DNA of 64,000 nt from Larix kaempferi (taxonomy: Eukaryota > Streptophyta > Pinopsida > Pinales > Pinaceae). Numbering within the stretch: position 1 is the stretch's first letter; each line of letters starts with the position of its first letter. The stretch spans positions 23,874,001-23,938,000 of the forward strand of contig BSBM01000753.1 in assembly GCA_027924585.1 (NCBI GenBank). The letters run 5' to 3'. The translations under genes and the position numbers were made by a program. Below are positions 34,694-46,393 of the stretch, in pieces. The notes under the pieces are model-generated. The model did not search any database. It was not told the origin of the DNA and saw only the letters and a list, made by a program, of their open reading frames with translations.

Positions 34694-37495
34694 ATTTTAA
34701 CTATCTGAGCAATGATAAAACAATCGGGATCTCTATGAAACCATTTTTCTTTAATCTATAGTTGAGAAATGAGAATGATTTATTTAGTTTGATTCTGCCC
34801 ATGTCGATTAACAAATTAAGAAGATAAACTCGGGCATGCAGGAATAGTTACCGAAACTGTCTTCGTTATTATTATCCTACTGAATCTTGTTTCCACTGCA
34901 TGAGAACCTGGAATTGACCCTTATTTCTATTTCGTCATATTATTGTTAATGTCAGTGTATGGTGTAGATCAGAACTCGACGATTCCATTCATCATTCATC
35001 AAAAGACAAATTCACCGACTGTGCATATTAGATAATTTATAAAGATAATTTATAAATAACAGATTCATATTTTGGTACATTTATAAACAACATACTCAGA
35101 TCTTTCTTGGCGAAACCCTTCACGAGGTATTAAGAATACATTACAGGTAGCTACTCACTAGTTTAAATGCTTGAACATATATATACAGGCTGTAACCACG
35201 ATTTTTCTACCATCATGAAAACCCTAAAGATTAAAACTATAGATCTATCGTTAATCTCGTCAAGACTTAAATTTATATAAGAAGTATAGATATAGGGTAA
35301 TTCTAGTGGTAAGATTAACCCGATTTCTTTTGTAACCAGGGTTTCTTCCAACCAAAGGGTAACTGAGTTCCCGTCAGTTTGTGGGATTAACTTAACAGCA
35401 TCAACCTCTCACTAACAGAACATGGAATTTTAAGTGTCATATTAATGTTTCGATCCTTATCAGAACAGATTAAGATAAACAAACAGAACGCGACCTGGTC
35501 ATTATGAAATTTCTAAAGAATAGAGCCAAAGACAGATTAAATTCTTATAGATATGAAAGGTAAATACAGGGGATTTTAGTGTGAATTTAATCAGTGTATG
35601 AAATCTGGGTTCTTTCAAACTAAAATGAGTAATCTGAGATCGCTGTCAGAGTTGTGGACAACCTAACCATCTACAGAACAGAACTTTAAACTAGTCCTCA
35701 TACATTGATTTATTCCAGCCAAGATACATTTCGAAGTGTATTGTTAGTAGTAGACTCACGTATTAAAGGAAGATTATTTTCATTTAAACGCAGAGTTTAT
35801 ATTAAACTAATTACGGTGAGTTATATTAATGCTACCTTACTATCAAACAGCGAGAAAAACAAACGAAGAAAGTAATGTATACACAAACATTAAGTATTAC
35901 AGACAGAAGATCTTATTTAAACCTGGTATCGAAGACCAAAACCTAGAATAGGTTTCCACTTTAAAAATGGTAAATTACAGTCATAGAGTTCCAGCGAGAA
36001 CCTCTCAACAATAAAAATTTCTATGTAGGAACTATCACTTTGAAACCCTGGCATGGAAGTTCAACATCCAAAAGATCTAATAACTCTTCAAAAAATTTAT
36101 ATACTGATAAAACCAGATACTATTAACCTCAATAAAGGTTTGACGTGAAGGAGTTTCTTCCATACTACGCTGGATTGGGTATGGAGCAATGCCTGCTTAC
36201 CAAAAAGAGTAGCCCCAAAATCGCATGTATCTGATTGCTTCGTAAAAACCTGCCACTAAATACAACAGAGACTTAGTATCTGAAAATAGGGCATCTATGT
36301 ATGAATTAAAAAGAAAAAATAGTAAATCTGCGTGCATAGTTTATCTTGAGAATAGGTTACGGGCCACGGCCCTTCATACCCACGAGGGTTACCATACAAC
36401 TCTGTATCGAGGGTTCATCCGGTCAAAGAACCACCAAACAAGTCTGATGCCTTAACTTCTTTCAATCCTTTACTCATTACCAACAGCTTTGGAGTTCAAA
36501 ACTATGGTGCTCAGCTTCATACTGAAGAGGCATTATCGAATGAAGACCTGAGGTGTTAATCCTGAACATTGAAGTCGAACTTGTTTAAAACTGAAACCGA
36601 GGCTATTTAAGAATTCTGTCACTGTGTTAAATCGATTTAAGAGGAGTCACATGGCTCGGTACCATGCTTTATTGCTGGCAGCCATCGAAACACCAATCTA
36701 GTACCGTGACCCATCTTTTCAGTGGCCGAATTAAATGTTCCATGTGCCATCGCTGTAATGTCCAATCCCAGAATAATACATAGACTGTAGGTTCATTGAA
36801 AGTGTGCAACCTTACTTGCGAGCTAAAGGTTGAAAGGCGACTTATAGCATATATTTCTTAGCCTAGTTATTACCTTTGGATTTTCCTACGAAGGGTAACA
36901 CCCTCCTAGAACATGCATGAAGTTTTGACCTTGCCAGGACTTATCAATTATTCACGGCCACAAAAATTTCATATAGTTAAATTGGTCTAGAGGTGCCATA
37001 TACATTTTAAATAGAAGGTGTGCCATTTAGGCATAGTATAAGTAATGGTTCTAAGAGAACATAACGATCCTTGCCACCACTTGTCAAAGGGACCATGCGT
37101 TTTTACAATAAACCTTCTGGAGGATTATTAAACCAAAGTTAAATGCCTTGACCACATTCCTGCACCTACAGTATGAAGTGAACAAAGAACTGAAGGCCAC
37201 ATCTTATCATGAGTAAACCTGCTCATGAAGTCACATTTTTTTTTAGAAACATCTCTGCGTCAATGAAGAAATTCGAGGACATAGACATACCTGTAAATTA
37301 AGTACAAAGTGTGTTAGCTATAGCTAAGTAAGCGGCATGTCAACCATTATTACCCCTTTATCCAATAGGAAGAATTACAAGAGACAGAAGTCAGCTTAGT
37401 TAGCATGCAAATTTAATAATTATTTTTAAATGTGTACACATAGATACGAAAATTGTGTAGACCTAGTAAGGGAAAAGAAGAACAAAAAGATTTTT
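34694..37495. mobile_element. Unidentified ~2.8 kb insertion in the H 3' LTR
   Basis: The LTR breaks after TTTTA (34689-34693) and resumes after TTTTA (37496-37500), which could be a 5-bp target duplication, although the site is T-rich. The insert has no frame above about 75 codons, no TG...CA ends, no clear terminal inverted repeats and no obvious poly(A) tail. Near 37290-37335 it has TTAGCTATAGCTAAGTAAGC, like the start of the element I LTR at 40844-40864. The insert may therefore be a rearranged non-coding element related to I. Boundaries are approximate. Confidence 0.55.
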
Positions 37496-37516
37496 TTTTA
37501 TTTTGGGGATTTCACA
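37496..37516 (+). mobile_element. Element H, 3' LTR, terminal part
   Basis: TTTTGGGGATTTCACA matches the last bases of the 5' LTR and is followed by the TGCAG duplication. Confidence 0.9.
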
Positions 37517-37521
37517 TGCAG
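37517..37521. other. Element H target-site duplication, right copy
   Basis: TGCAG, matching 28345-28349. Confidence 0.95.
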
Positions 37522-37707
37522 GTGGTGGGCCTACATCCAGTATGGAAAAGGACTGGCTCTGTAGAACTTCCTATGACGAGTAGATTCAGAGATTGATTGA
37601 GATAGCAGCAGTAGTGACGATGACGATTCATCGATGATGATGATCTAGAGAAGAAGACTTGTGCTAGAAGACCTGTGTCAAGAAATACCTTCCTAGTTAA
37701 GAGGGAG
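37522..37707 (+). mobile_element. Copia-like element, internal 3' end with polypurine tract
   Basis: Continues the sequence interrupted by H. It ends TTAAGAGGGAG (37698-37707 region), a typical copia polypurine tract, immediately before TGTTGATATATATG. Confidence 0.75.
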
Positions 37708-37878
37708 TGTTGATATATATGTAACTTCAGAATGTATTTCATATATGTATATTGTACTCCTATAGAGATAGTATTATTCCTCTATACAAAAGTGTTTGTA
37801 TTCCTATAGAGATGTTATTATTCCTCTATGTAGAAGTGTCGTCATTTATATTGTAAGTGTTGTAACTTATACTTGATG

Positions 37879-38060
37879 GGTTATTAGACCACCTTGTTGG
37901 GGTCGGATCTGTATAAGTCATGTGGGTCAAAGGGTTATTAGACCACCCTATTGGGGGTCGGCCATGTCGGTCAAACGGTTATTAGACCACCCTATTGGGG
38001 GTCGGCCATGTGGGTCAAAGGGTGATTAGACCACCCTATTGGGGGTCGGCCCAGTCAACA
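37879..38060. repeat. 44 bp tandem repeat in copia-like LTR U3
   Basis: Four units contain ATTAGACCACC and TTGGGGGTCGG (the first is longer and diverged). The last three contain TATTGGGGGTCGGCC. Repeats of this size upstream of a TATA box are typical of LTR enhancers; that role is inference. Confidence 0.9.
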
Positions 38061-38121
38061 TTATGTTATGTGGTTAAGTTAAGGCCGACCTAGTAAAGGT
38101 TATTGGGCAAGTCAAGTCAAG

Positions 38122-38129
38122 TATAAATA
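38122..38129 (+). promoter_or_regulatory. Copia-like LTR TATA box
   Basis: TATAAATA, just downstream of the 44-bp repeats and upstream of a CT-rich stretch. Confidence 0.65.
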
Positions 38130-38440
38130 GAGTGCGGGAGGAACTCTATTTAATCATTCTATTCTCTCTCACACTCTCGGGAGAGTGGCGCACTTGTGGA
38201 GGAGGAGAAGCTGCTGCTAGGAGATGTCTATCTCTTATGCATGGGTTGTATCATTGCTCTATCTATCTCTGAGGAAATTATTGGGGTTTTTCACCTTTAT
38301 GGTTTTCCCCAAGTAAAATCTGTGTCTCTAGTGTGATTGCATTATTGTGTTCATGATTGATATGCTGTAGGTATGTTGTACATGTTGTTCTCTCAGTTAA
38401 TATCCTAGATCAGATTGAAGTAAATTCTGAAAACTTAACA

Positions 38441-38519
38441 ATCAAGCGATTCACCAAACCATATTAATGGCATTTAAAGTATACAACTAAGGAGCTCAAT
38501 ACCCCTACTAATGCAGAGT
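38441..38519. other. Host flank of the copia-like element
   Basis: Short unique sequence between the copia LTR end and the solo LTR. The first bases, ATCAA, would be the copia target duplication. Nothing recognisable otherwise. Confidence 0.5.
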
Positions 38520-38524
38520 TCCAC
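38520..38524. other. Solo LTR target-site duplication, left copy
   Basis: TCCAC, repeated at 40275-40279. Confidence 0.95.
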
Positions 38525-40274
38525 TGTAGTGCCCCTAGACTACTATAGACATTGAGGGCACCTGCTGAGTCACCTGACTGTGTGAAACATTAATAAAATA
38601 ACCCTATGATTTTATTTTGAGTATATTTATGATTACGATTGATTGATATATGTGCATTTGGGTAGTTATTGTGAATGGACAATTTCATGTTGTTTAACGA
38701 TTAACTTTGATATGAAAACTATACTGATGCTTAACGACTAGCTGTGCAATTGATTATGTGATTAGACGAAAGAGTAATGACTAAGTAAATTATAGATGCT
38801 TAATGAAACAACAGATTTATAAACCAAATTGTGATTATTGAGGACAGTGCTACTAATTTACATTTGTGAGAAATGTGTGTAGCGATAGGTGAAATGGTTC
38901 ACCAACGGACACACAAAGGAATATGAAGGGTCATAGAGTACGAGCTAATCACACACAGGGAGAGCGACGACGATGTCGACTTCCGACGGAATACCACGCT
39001 TGAGCAAATAAGCACTGATCCGCTTGCTCAAGAGGAAAGCATGAGGGCGTACGAGGTGGGCCACGACGGAGCTGGTCACGTACGAGTTGGGGGGCGCGCA
39101 GTGAGAACGGACTCACTCCTCAACGCCATTAGTCCCTAATAGCGTGTAGACGGAGGATGGAAGGTAACGGCTCCTGAAATCCCTACATGAAGTTCCCGCA
39201 AGTCAAAACGGAAGGATGACGGTAGAAGGGCCCGACAGTGCGGTACCCTGTCGAGAACGGAAAGAGTGAATGCAAGGACCCAACGATGTGGTGCCTTGCC
39301 AATGAATGGAAACTATGGATGACTGGACTCGACGGAGTGGTGCCATGTGAGAGAAATTAAATTAAGGAACAAGGAGGCCCAACAGCGCGACACCGGGTCC
39401 CTAGTAAAAGTTGATTGCTAAACTTAACTGCATTGAAACGTATAATTTTGCACCTAGAACTTTACTTAGAAATGCATTTGAGTACTTTAGGCATTTGCAC
39501 ATAAATGATTACTTTGGCATTTAAATGTTATTTAGGCATTGCACATGAAAGGATATTCCTAATTACTTAAAAATATTATAAATATTTATTTAGGAGCAAA
39601 ATGGAATCCTAGGCATGGACACCTAGTCAACTCCACCTACACCACAAATCTAGGAGTTAAGTGAAATATCTAGGGGACAAACATGAGCAAACTTAGGGAT
39701 GTTAGTGCATCTCCTAGAGAAAGTGACACTTGGATGGGTGAGTTGTTTTTCATTAAAGAATTAATTAAATAATTATTTATGCATGAAGCGACATGTCTCG
39801 CAGGGGATTTTCCTTTAAAAGGGAGACTTTGGGGATGGGTAGAGGACCCAGACCCTGGATGACTATCGTAATATTGAGTTACCTCATGACTGGCTGCTAT
39901 TTAGGGTTTGGCTGGAAATCTTGGTGGGGGGGAATCCCAAACTGGGTTTCTTGATTTTTTTTGTGTGTGTGAGCTCTATGACCCAAAACTCGGGGGAGGC
40001 CATGCGACTGAAAGCATGAGCCTATGGTTGGGTGGCGAAGCTAACGGTTGCTTTGCCAATGGTTAAACGAGCTTTGCTGGAGGGATCCTATGGAAGACGA
40101 AGGCGACAATGGACCAACCGGATCGGGTTGACAGGTTAAAGTTTTGCTTATTTTTGTTAAGTTATTCACGCTTTTTATTTTATTTTTCCAATAACTATGA
40201 TGGCTAATTTGTTTGTATGAAGTTTTTAAAGTTTCAGGTTCAGTTCAAGGGGACCGTAAAGGAGGGGTCCTACA
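38525..40274 (+). mobile_element. Solo LTR of the R family (1750 bp)
   Basis: Begins TGTAGTGCCCCTAG, ends GGGGTCCTACA, and is flanked by perfect TCCAC duplications with no internal region. This is the product of LTR-LTR recombination. It is in the opposite orientation to R1 and R2. It lacks both the 53-bp (R1) and 272-bp (R2) U3 extensions, so its start is likely the ancestral boundary. Confidence 0.95.
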
Positions 40275-40279
40275 TCCAC
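40275..40279. other. Solo LTR target-site duplication, right copy
   Basis: TCCAC, matching 38520-38524. Confidence 0.95.
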
Positions 40280-40822
40280 CATAGTTAATTTGTGGTCTAC
40301 ACTATGCATAGAGCATATAGTAAATATGCATATAGTTTATAACACATATGTTATAGTACAAATTATATAACCTATAATATGTGGTTAGGCCGTGTACAAA
40401 ATCTTGCATAATACAAGTTGGTAAATCATGGTCATAACATTGCCATATTAAACATACTTGTCTAAAAACTATAGTTTGATAATCGACTACATTTAAGCTA
40501 TGACATTAATACAAATAAAACAATATTGTATAAGGATGATATTGAATGTGAAGTTTAAACTCTATAGGAATCATAATTGAATACATAGGACGGTCTTAAG
40601 CTATGTATAATATATGCATTTCGAAAATACATAAAATATTTATGACATTGTAGTGAATAAAATCCTGATATTGGTGACATAGCTAGGGTAGGTCTTACCA
40701 TTGTACAAATTAAGTTCTCTATACATTTGTACTTAACATCGAAGGCTAATTGAAGTACAACAAAGTCAATTGACATACATCGATTATGCTTCAGTGTGGA
40801 ATCTCAATTATTACATGTGATC
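40280..40822. other. AT-rich sequence with no recognisable feature
   Basis: About 540 bp between the solo LTR and element I, with no convincing frame and no motif that I can assign. It ends TGATC, the candidate left target duplication of element I. Confidence 0.5.
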
Positions 40823-41340
40823 TGTAACATAAGTTTAAGAGCGTTAGCTATAAATAGCTAAGTAAGCCTCGAGGTACCCATAGGACCCCTTCAATACAAA
40901 GAAAAACAAATAGTGAGTCTCCATAGTCAAAATTATAACATAGGCACAAATGAAATAATTGACGATGTCCACATTGAACAAGAAATAATTCAAGTTTTCA
41001 GACATGGACGTATCATTTAAACATTTGTAATAATGATACATTTAGACAAATGAATGACAATTACATAATGATGTTACAAAATTAAAATAACTAGCATCAA
41101 TTCTCCATTCAGTAATATGTATTAACCATAATTACGACAAATTATAGTAATCGTTGCTTGTAAGCGACGTAACTATTTCAAACACTGACGACCTTTTTAA
41201 GTAGTTGTAGTCATAGAAATTTATTGTTCTGTGGTTAAATAAACTAAGTTAACAGTAATGATACTTCCGCATAACAAATACAAGAATTTAATGTTACTTA
41301 TAAAATTTTAATTTTTTTTTCTGAAATTTGGGATGTTACA
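40823..41340 (+). mobile_element. Element I (Ty3/gypsy), 5' LTR (518 bp)
   Basis: Starts TGTAACAT and ends ATGTTACA, perfect 8-bp terminal inverted repeats, and is followed at once by a primer-binding site. A TATA box (40849-40856) sits inside the palindrome TTAGCTAT-AA-ATAGCTAA. The matching 3' LTR is beyond the window, so the boundary rests on the terminal repeats and the PBS. Confidence 0.75.
40849..40856 (+). promoter_or_regulatory. Element I LTR TATA box within a palindrome
   Basis: TATAAATA is centred in 8-bp inverted arms (40844-40861), only ~30 bp from the LTR start. Confidence 0.5.
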
Positions 41341-41342
41341 TG

Positions 41343-41354
41343 TGGTATTAGAGC
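41343..41354 (+). other. Element I primer-binding site (one mismatch)
   Basis: TGGTATTAGAGC differs from the tRNA-iMet site by one C-to-T change. Confidence 0.85.
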
Positions 41355-41480
41355 ACAAGTTCATATACTGGGCCTGAAGTGGCTCAACTTGCTCATTTAA
41401 AAATCTAAAAACAAATTGCAAATAACTGATTTTTATTTTATTTTGTTGATGTACAACACTTTATAAATTTAGTTGCAGGT

Positions 41481-44400
41481 ATGGAAGGACTAGCAGAGTC
41501 AATTGAGGACAGGTCCCATAATAATGAACAAAATAATGAGCAAGGAAATATTAATGCAGAAAATTTATTTGTTGAATTGAACGATAATTCATCTGATTTA
41601 CTAAGGACAGTTAAAAACCTAAAAATAGAAATAAAAATAGTTAAGGAGGAGAACGAACAAATTCTGAAAGCGTAAGAGGAGCTGAATCAAATCTTGTTGG
41701 ATAAATTCCATAATAACGATAAGGATAAAAGAACAAAAAATAACTCTGAATCTGGAACTATGTCCTACCAACGTAAGGTTAAAAAGTTAAACTGACTAAT
41801 TATGACAACAGTTCTTCTTCTGAATGTTATGAAAAAAAATGTAGGAAAAAACACAAGTATTCCAGTGATAGTAGTGAAAGTGACTACTACACTGAAAGGA
41901 AGAAGTACAAGCAATACGAAGAAATTTTTGGCGAATTTAAGAAAATCAAACCACCAAATTTTAATGGAGAAATAGAAAAGAGTGATGAAGCCAAAGCATG
42001 GTTGTTCGGTATGAATAAGTATTTTCAAATCTACAAATACTCATGTCATTTAAAAACTAGAATGACAATTTATAATCTTACTGGAAAAGTAGACATCTCG
42101 TGGCAAGATTTAAAAAAAGTAAAATGCTTAAAAGAGAAAAATATAAACTGGAGTAATTTTAAGAAGTATTTTAAAAGAAAGTTTCTGTCGGAACAATATT
42201 ATGAGGAACGAGCTAAAGAGATTTATGAATTAAAGTTAGGTTCCATGGATATGACGGAATTAAGGAGCAGGTTTTTAAATTTGTTAAGGTATGTGCCTTA
42301 GATTACTGAAGAAAATCCTAAGGTACAAAGATTTCTGAGCTGTTTACCCTCTCATATAAAGGACAGAATTGAGAATGACGATCCAATAACTCTTGAAGAG
42401 GCCATGAGGAAAGGAGATATCTGTTATGAATGTAACAAGAAAACGGAAGGCATACCAAGCTAGAAAGTAAAGATGCCTAATTATTTTGAACAAAGGATAA
42501 AGAAATTATCTTTTAATCGCATCTTCGGAAATAGTAATTCACATAATTATTCTAACAGAAAATTTGAAGGGAATAAATCAAGAGGTAATGTACAACAAAA
42601 TTTTACAGCTACAAGAAATAGAGATCCACCTAAATTTTTGGTTAAAAACAATGAACAGAAAGAACCTGTTAAATGTTGGGACTGTCAGGGACCTCACTAT
42701 CCATCAAACTGCCCACTCATGAAGAGAACCGTTAACAACATACACACGGTGCAGGAGCAGGGGATTGTTGGTGACTTACCAAGGGAGATGCCCAAGATAA
42801 ATACAGCTTTAGAAAACATACAAGTTGATCATCAAACTTTAATGGTTGAAGTGGAATGTATGCTGGAAAATAAACCCATTTCTATTTTAATTGATCCAGG
42901 ATCAAGTCTTAGCTATGTGTCACCTGATTTAGTAAAATGTTGCAATCTGAAAATAAACAAGTTTGAAAAGTCATGGCTAGTCCAATTAGCTATTGGAACT
43001 AAAACAAAGGTGACCAATTATGTAAAAGAGTGTGAATTATTGATGAATCAATTTAAGACTCATGTTAAGCTAAATGTGTTACCTTTAGGTTTGTACGATG
43101 TTCTAAGTGGAATGGATTGGTTGGAAAAGCATAGGGTAGTGTTAAATTGTTTTGAAAAGACTTTTATTTGTTTGAATGATAAATGTGAAACTGTAACAGT
43201 AAAAGGAATTCCTAGAAAGACTTCTGTTAGACAAATTTATGCTTTACAAGTTAAAAAGGCTATTCGAAAAGGGTGTAAATTATTTTCTATAAATGTAATT
43301 AATGACGAACAATCAACTAAGGAAGATAAGTTAACATTGGAAGACTTACCCATTCTAAAGGATTTTTCTGATGCATTCCGGGAAGAAACTCCAGTATTAC
43401 CCCCAAAAAGGGAACTAGATTTCACCATTGAGTTAGTACTGGGAGCGGTACCAAACTCAAAGGATCCTTACAAAATAAACATCCCAGAGCTTAATGAACT
43501 TAAATCACAGCTTAAGGAACTAATTGATAAAAATTATATATGGCCAAGTGTGCCTCCGTGGGGAGCACCTATCACCTTTGTTAAAAAGAAGGATGGAACT
43601 ATGCATTTATGCATAGATTACTGTTAGTGAAATAAAATGACCATAAAGAACAGGTACCCATTACCCCGCATTGACGATCTATTTGATCAACTACGTGGTG
43701 CAATAATATTTTCTAAGATAGACTTGAGGTCAGGGTACCATCAAGTCAGAATTAAAGATGAGGACATATTTAAGACTTCTTTCAAAACCCGTTAGGAGCA
43801 CTACGAGTTTGTGTTTATTCCTTTTTGGCTAACCAATGCCCCAGCAGTCTTCATGTGTTTAATGAATAATGTCTTACATCAATACTTAGATAAGTTTGTA
43901 ATTGTTTCATTGATGTCATCTTAATTTATTTTAAGACTAAAGGGGAACACGATGAACACTTAAAGATAATTTTACTAGTGCTAAGAGAACACCAAATTTA
44001 CGCTAAGTTCAACAAATGTGATTTCTTTAAAGATAAAATACAGTACCTAGGGAATGTGATATCCAAGGATGGAATCGCAGTAGACCCGAACAAGATAAAA
44101 GCAATTAATGAATGGCCTACCCCTAAAGATGTAACTAGTGTGCGATTGTTTATGGGAATTATAGGTTACTATCGTAAATTTATAGAAGGATTCTCTCGAA
44201 TAGTGAATCCTATAACCTCTTTACAAAAGAAAGGTAAGAAATTTATTTCGGATAAAAAATGTGAAGAAAGTTTTAAGAAATTAAAGAATTGTTAACAACC
44301 ATGCCCATTCTAAAGATTGCGGACCCAAAAAGGATTTCATTGTGTGCATTGATGCATGAAATGATGGACTTGGCAGAGTCTTAACACAAGAAGGTCGTGT

Positions 44401-45667
44401 GATTGCTTATGAGTCTAGAAAGTTAAAGAATCATGAGAAGAACTATGCAACTTACAATTAGAGTTGGCTGCCATGATACATGCGTTAAAGATGTGGTGCC
44501 ATCACTTAATCGGAATAAAGTTTACACTAATGATAGATAATAAAGGTTTAAAATATTTGTTGGATCAACCAAATATGAACACAATGCAAGCTAGGTGGCT
44601 TGCTTTTCTTAGTGAATATGATTTCCAAATTCAGCACATTAAAGGTAAAGAAAATAAAGTTGTTGATACATTAAGCAGAAACGAAAGATTGAATTTTGTG
44701 GTAGCAATTAGTACTTATAAAACAAATTAAAGAAGGAATCAGAATGGATGAAAAATATCAAAAATTACATGGAAAGCTTGCTGAAGATAATGCTAAAAAT
44801 TTAATAACAGATTTAAGGATTGATGAAAGAGGATTAATGTTGTATAAAACCAGACTTTACGTGCCTAATGTTGCTGAAATTGAGTTGTTGATTTTAAATG
44901 AATTACATAAAAGTCCATACTCAAGACATCCTGGTTACCAAAAGATGATAACAATGTTGAGGACGGATTACTTTTGGCCAAATATGAAAAATGAGGTAGC
45001 TGAATATATTGCTAGGTTTATGGAATGCCAGCAAATAAAGGATGAACATCAACACCCAATTGGAATGTTGCATCCACTACCTATTCCCGATTGGAAGTGA
45101 GAAATAATTAGTACCAGATTTTATAATTGGGTTACCTAAAAATCAAAAACAAAATGATTCCATAATGGTAGTTGTGGATAAGCTTAGTAAAGAAGCCATT
45201 TCATACCTGTTAAAACAACCTTCAAGGCTGCTAACATTGCTGAAATTTTTGTGAAACAAATTTTTTGTTTGCATGGGATTCCAAAAGTTATAATTTATGA
45301 TAGGGACTCTAAGTTTACAGGATATTTCTGGAAGTCTTTATTTAAAGGTTTAGATACTACTTTAAATTTTAGTACATCATTTCATCCGCAAACGGATGGG
45401 TAGACAGAAAGTGTCAATCAAAATCTTGAAGATATGTTAAGAATGTATGTTAGAGATCAGCCAGGTAAATGGGAGGAATATTTGCATCTTGTTGAGTTTG
45501 CTTATAATAATCATTACCAAGATTTAGCAAAACTTAGTCCATTTGAAATTTTGTAGGGCAAAAAATGTAATACTCCTATTTCATGGAGTAATCCAGTTGA
45601 CAGGTTAATGTTAGGACCTGAGTTATTAAAAGAAATGGAACTAACCGTGAAACAGGTTCAAGGAAAT
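41481..45667 (+). pseudogene. Element I gag-pol, heavily decayed and truncated by an LTR insertion
   Basis: Gag starts at ATG 41481. It resembles element H gag throughout: same coiled-coil N-terminus, same capsid segment with KYFQIY and KYFKRKFLSEQYYEE. Stops include TAA 41673 and TAGs at 42299 and 42461; the frame shifts near 41800-41950. The zinc knuckle (CWDCQGPHYPSNC, ~42673) and protease (LIDPGSSLSYV, ~42889) are readable. RT stops at 43625 and again near 43794; its catalytic pair reads FIDV rather than FIDD. RNase H and integrase remain only as fragments (43978-44295, 44464-44730, 44744-45100), the last with an HPGYQKM finger segment. Integrase is cut at 45667 by an R-family LTR. It is an older relative of H and certainly inactive. 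Confidence 0.9.
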
Positions 45668-46393
45668 TGTAGGACCCCTCCTTTAGGGTCCCCTTGAAAT
45701 GAACCTGAAACTTTAACAACTTCATACAAACAAATTAGGCATCATAGTTATTGGAAAAATAAAATAAAAAGCGTGAATAAATTAACAAAAATAAGCAAAA
45801 CCTTAACCTGTCAACCCGATCCGGCTGGTCCATTGTCGCCTTCATCTTCTGTAGGATCCCTCCAGCAAAGCTCATTTAACCATAGGCGAAGCAACCGTTA
45901 GCTTCACCACCCAACCATAGGCTCATTCTTTCAGTCGCATGGCCTCCCCCGAGCTTTGGGTCGTAGAGCTCACACAAGTATTTCAGAAATTCAGCTTGGG
46001 CTTCCCTTCCCACCAGGATTTCTAAGCCAAACCCTTAGATAGCAGCAAGTCTTTGAGGCATTCGAAAATTACGACAATCATCCAAATTATGGGCCCTTTA
46101 CCCATTCCCCAAGTCTTCCTTATAAAGGAAAATCTCATGCGACACATGTCGCTTCATGCATAATTAAATATTTTTAATTAATTATTTAATTAAAACACTC
46201 ACCCATCCAAGTGTCATTTTCTCTAGGAAGTGCACCAACATCCCTAAGTTTGCTCCAGTTTGTCCCCCAAATATTTTAATTAACTCCTATCTTTTAGTTG
46301 ACTAGGTGTCTAATCTTAGGATTCTATTTTGCTCCTAAATAATGATTTCTATTATTTTAAATGCTCAACAAAAATAACTATTCATGTGCAAAT
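45668..46393 (-). mobile_element. R-family LTR, 3' portion, interrupted by element G
   Basis: Starts TGTAGGACCCC on the plus strand and follows the R1 LTR (25698 onward) closely until TGTGCAAAT, where the G LTR begins. It inserted into the integrase region of element I; GAAAT (45663-45667) is the candidate target duplication. The rest of this element would lie beyond G, outside the window. Confidence 0.92.

Larger units (their letters stand above)
37708..38440 (+). mobile_element. Copia-like element, 3' LTR (733 bp)
   Basis: Starts TGTTGATATATATGTAAC and ends GAAAACTTAACA, giving the TGTTRA/TTAACA termini usual for Ty1/copia LTRs. It holds a 44-bp tandem repeat in U3 (37879-38060) and a TATA box, TATAAATA (38122-38129), 60 bp beyond it. 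The 5' LTR is outside the window, so the pair cannot be compared. Confidence 0.8.

Noticed and set aside
34694-37495. Helitron interpretation of the insertion in the H LTR
   Set aside because: No 5' TC / 3' CTRR ends with a terminal hairpin at an A|T target; the ends do not fit.
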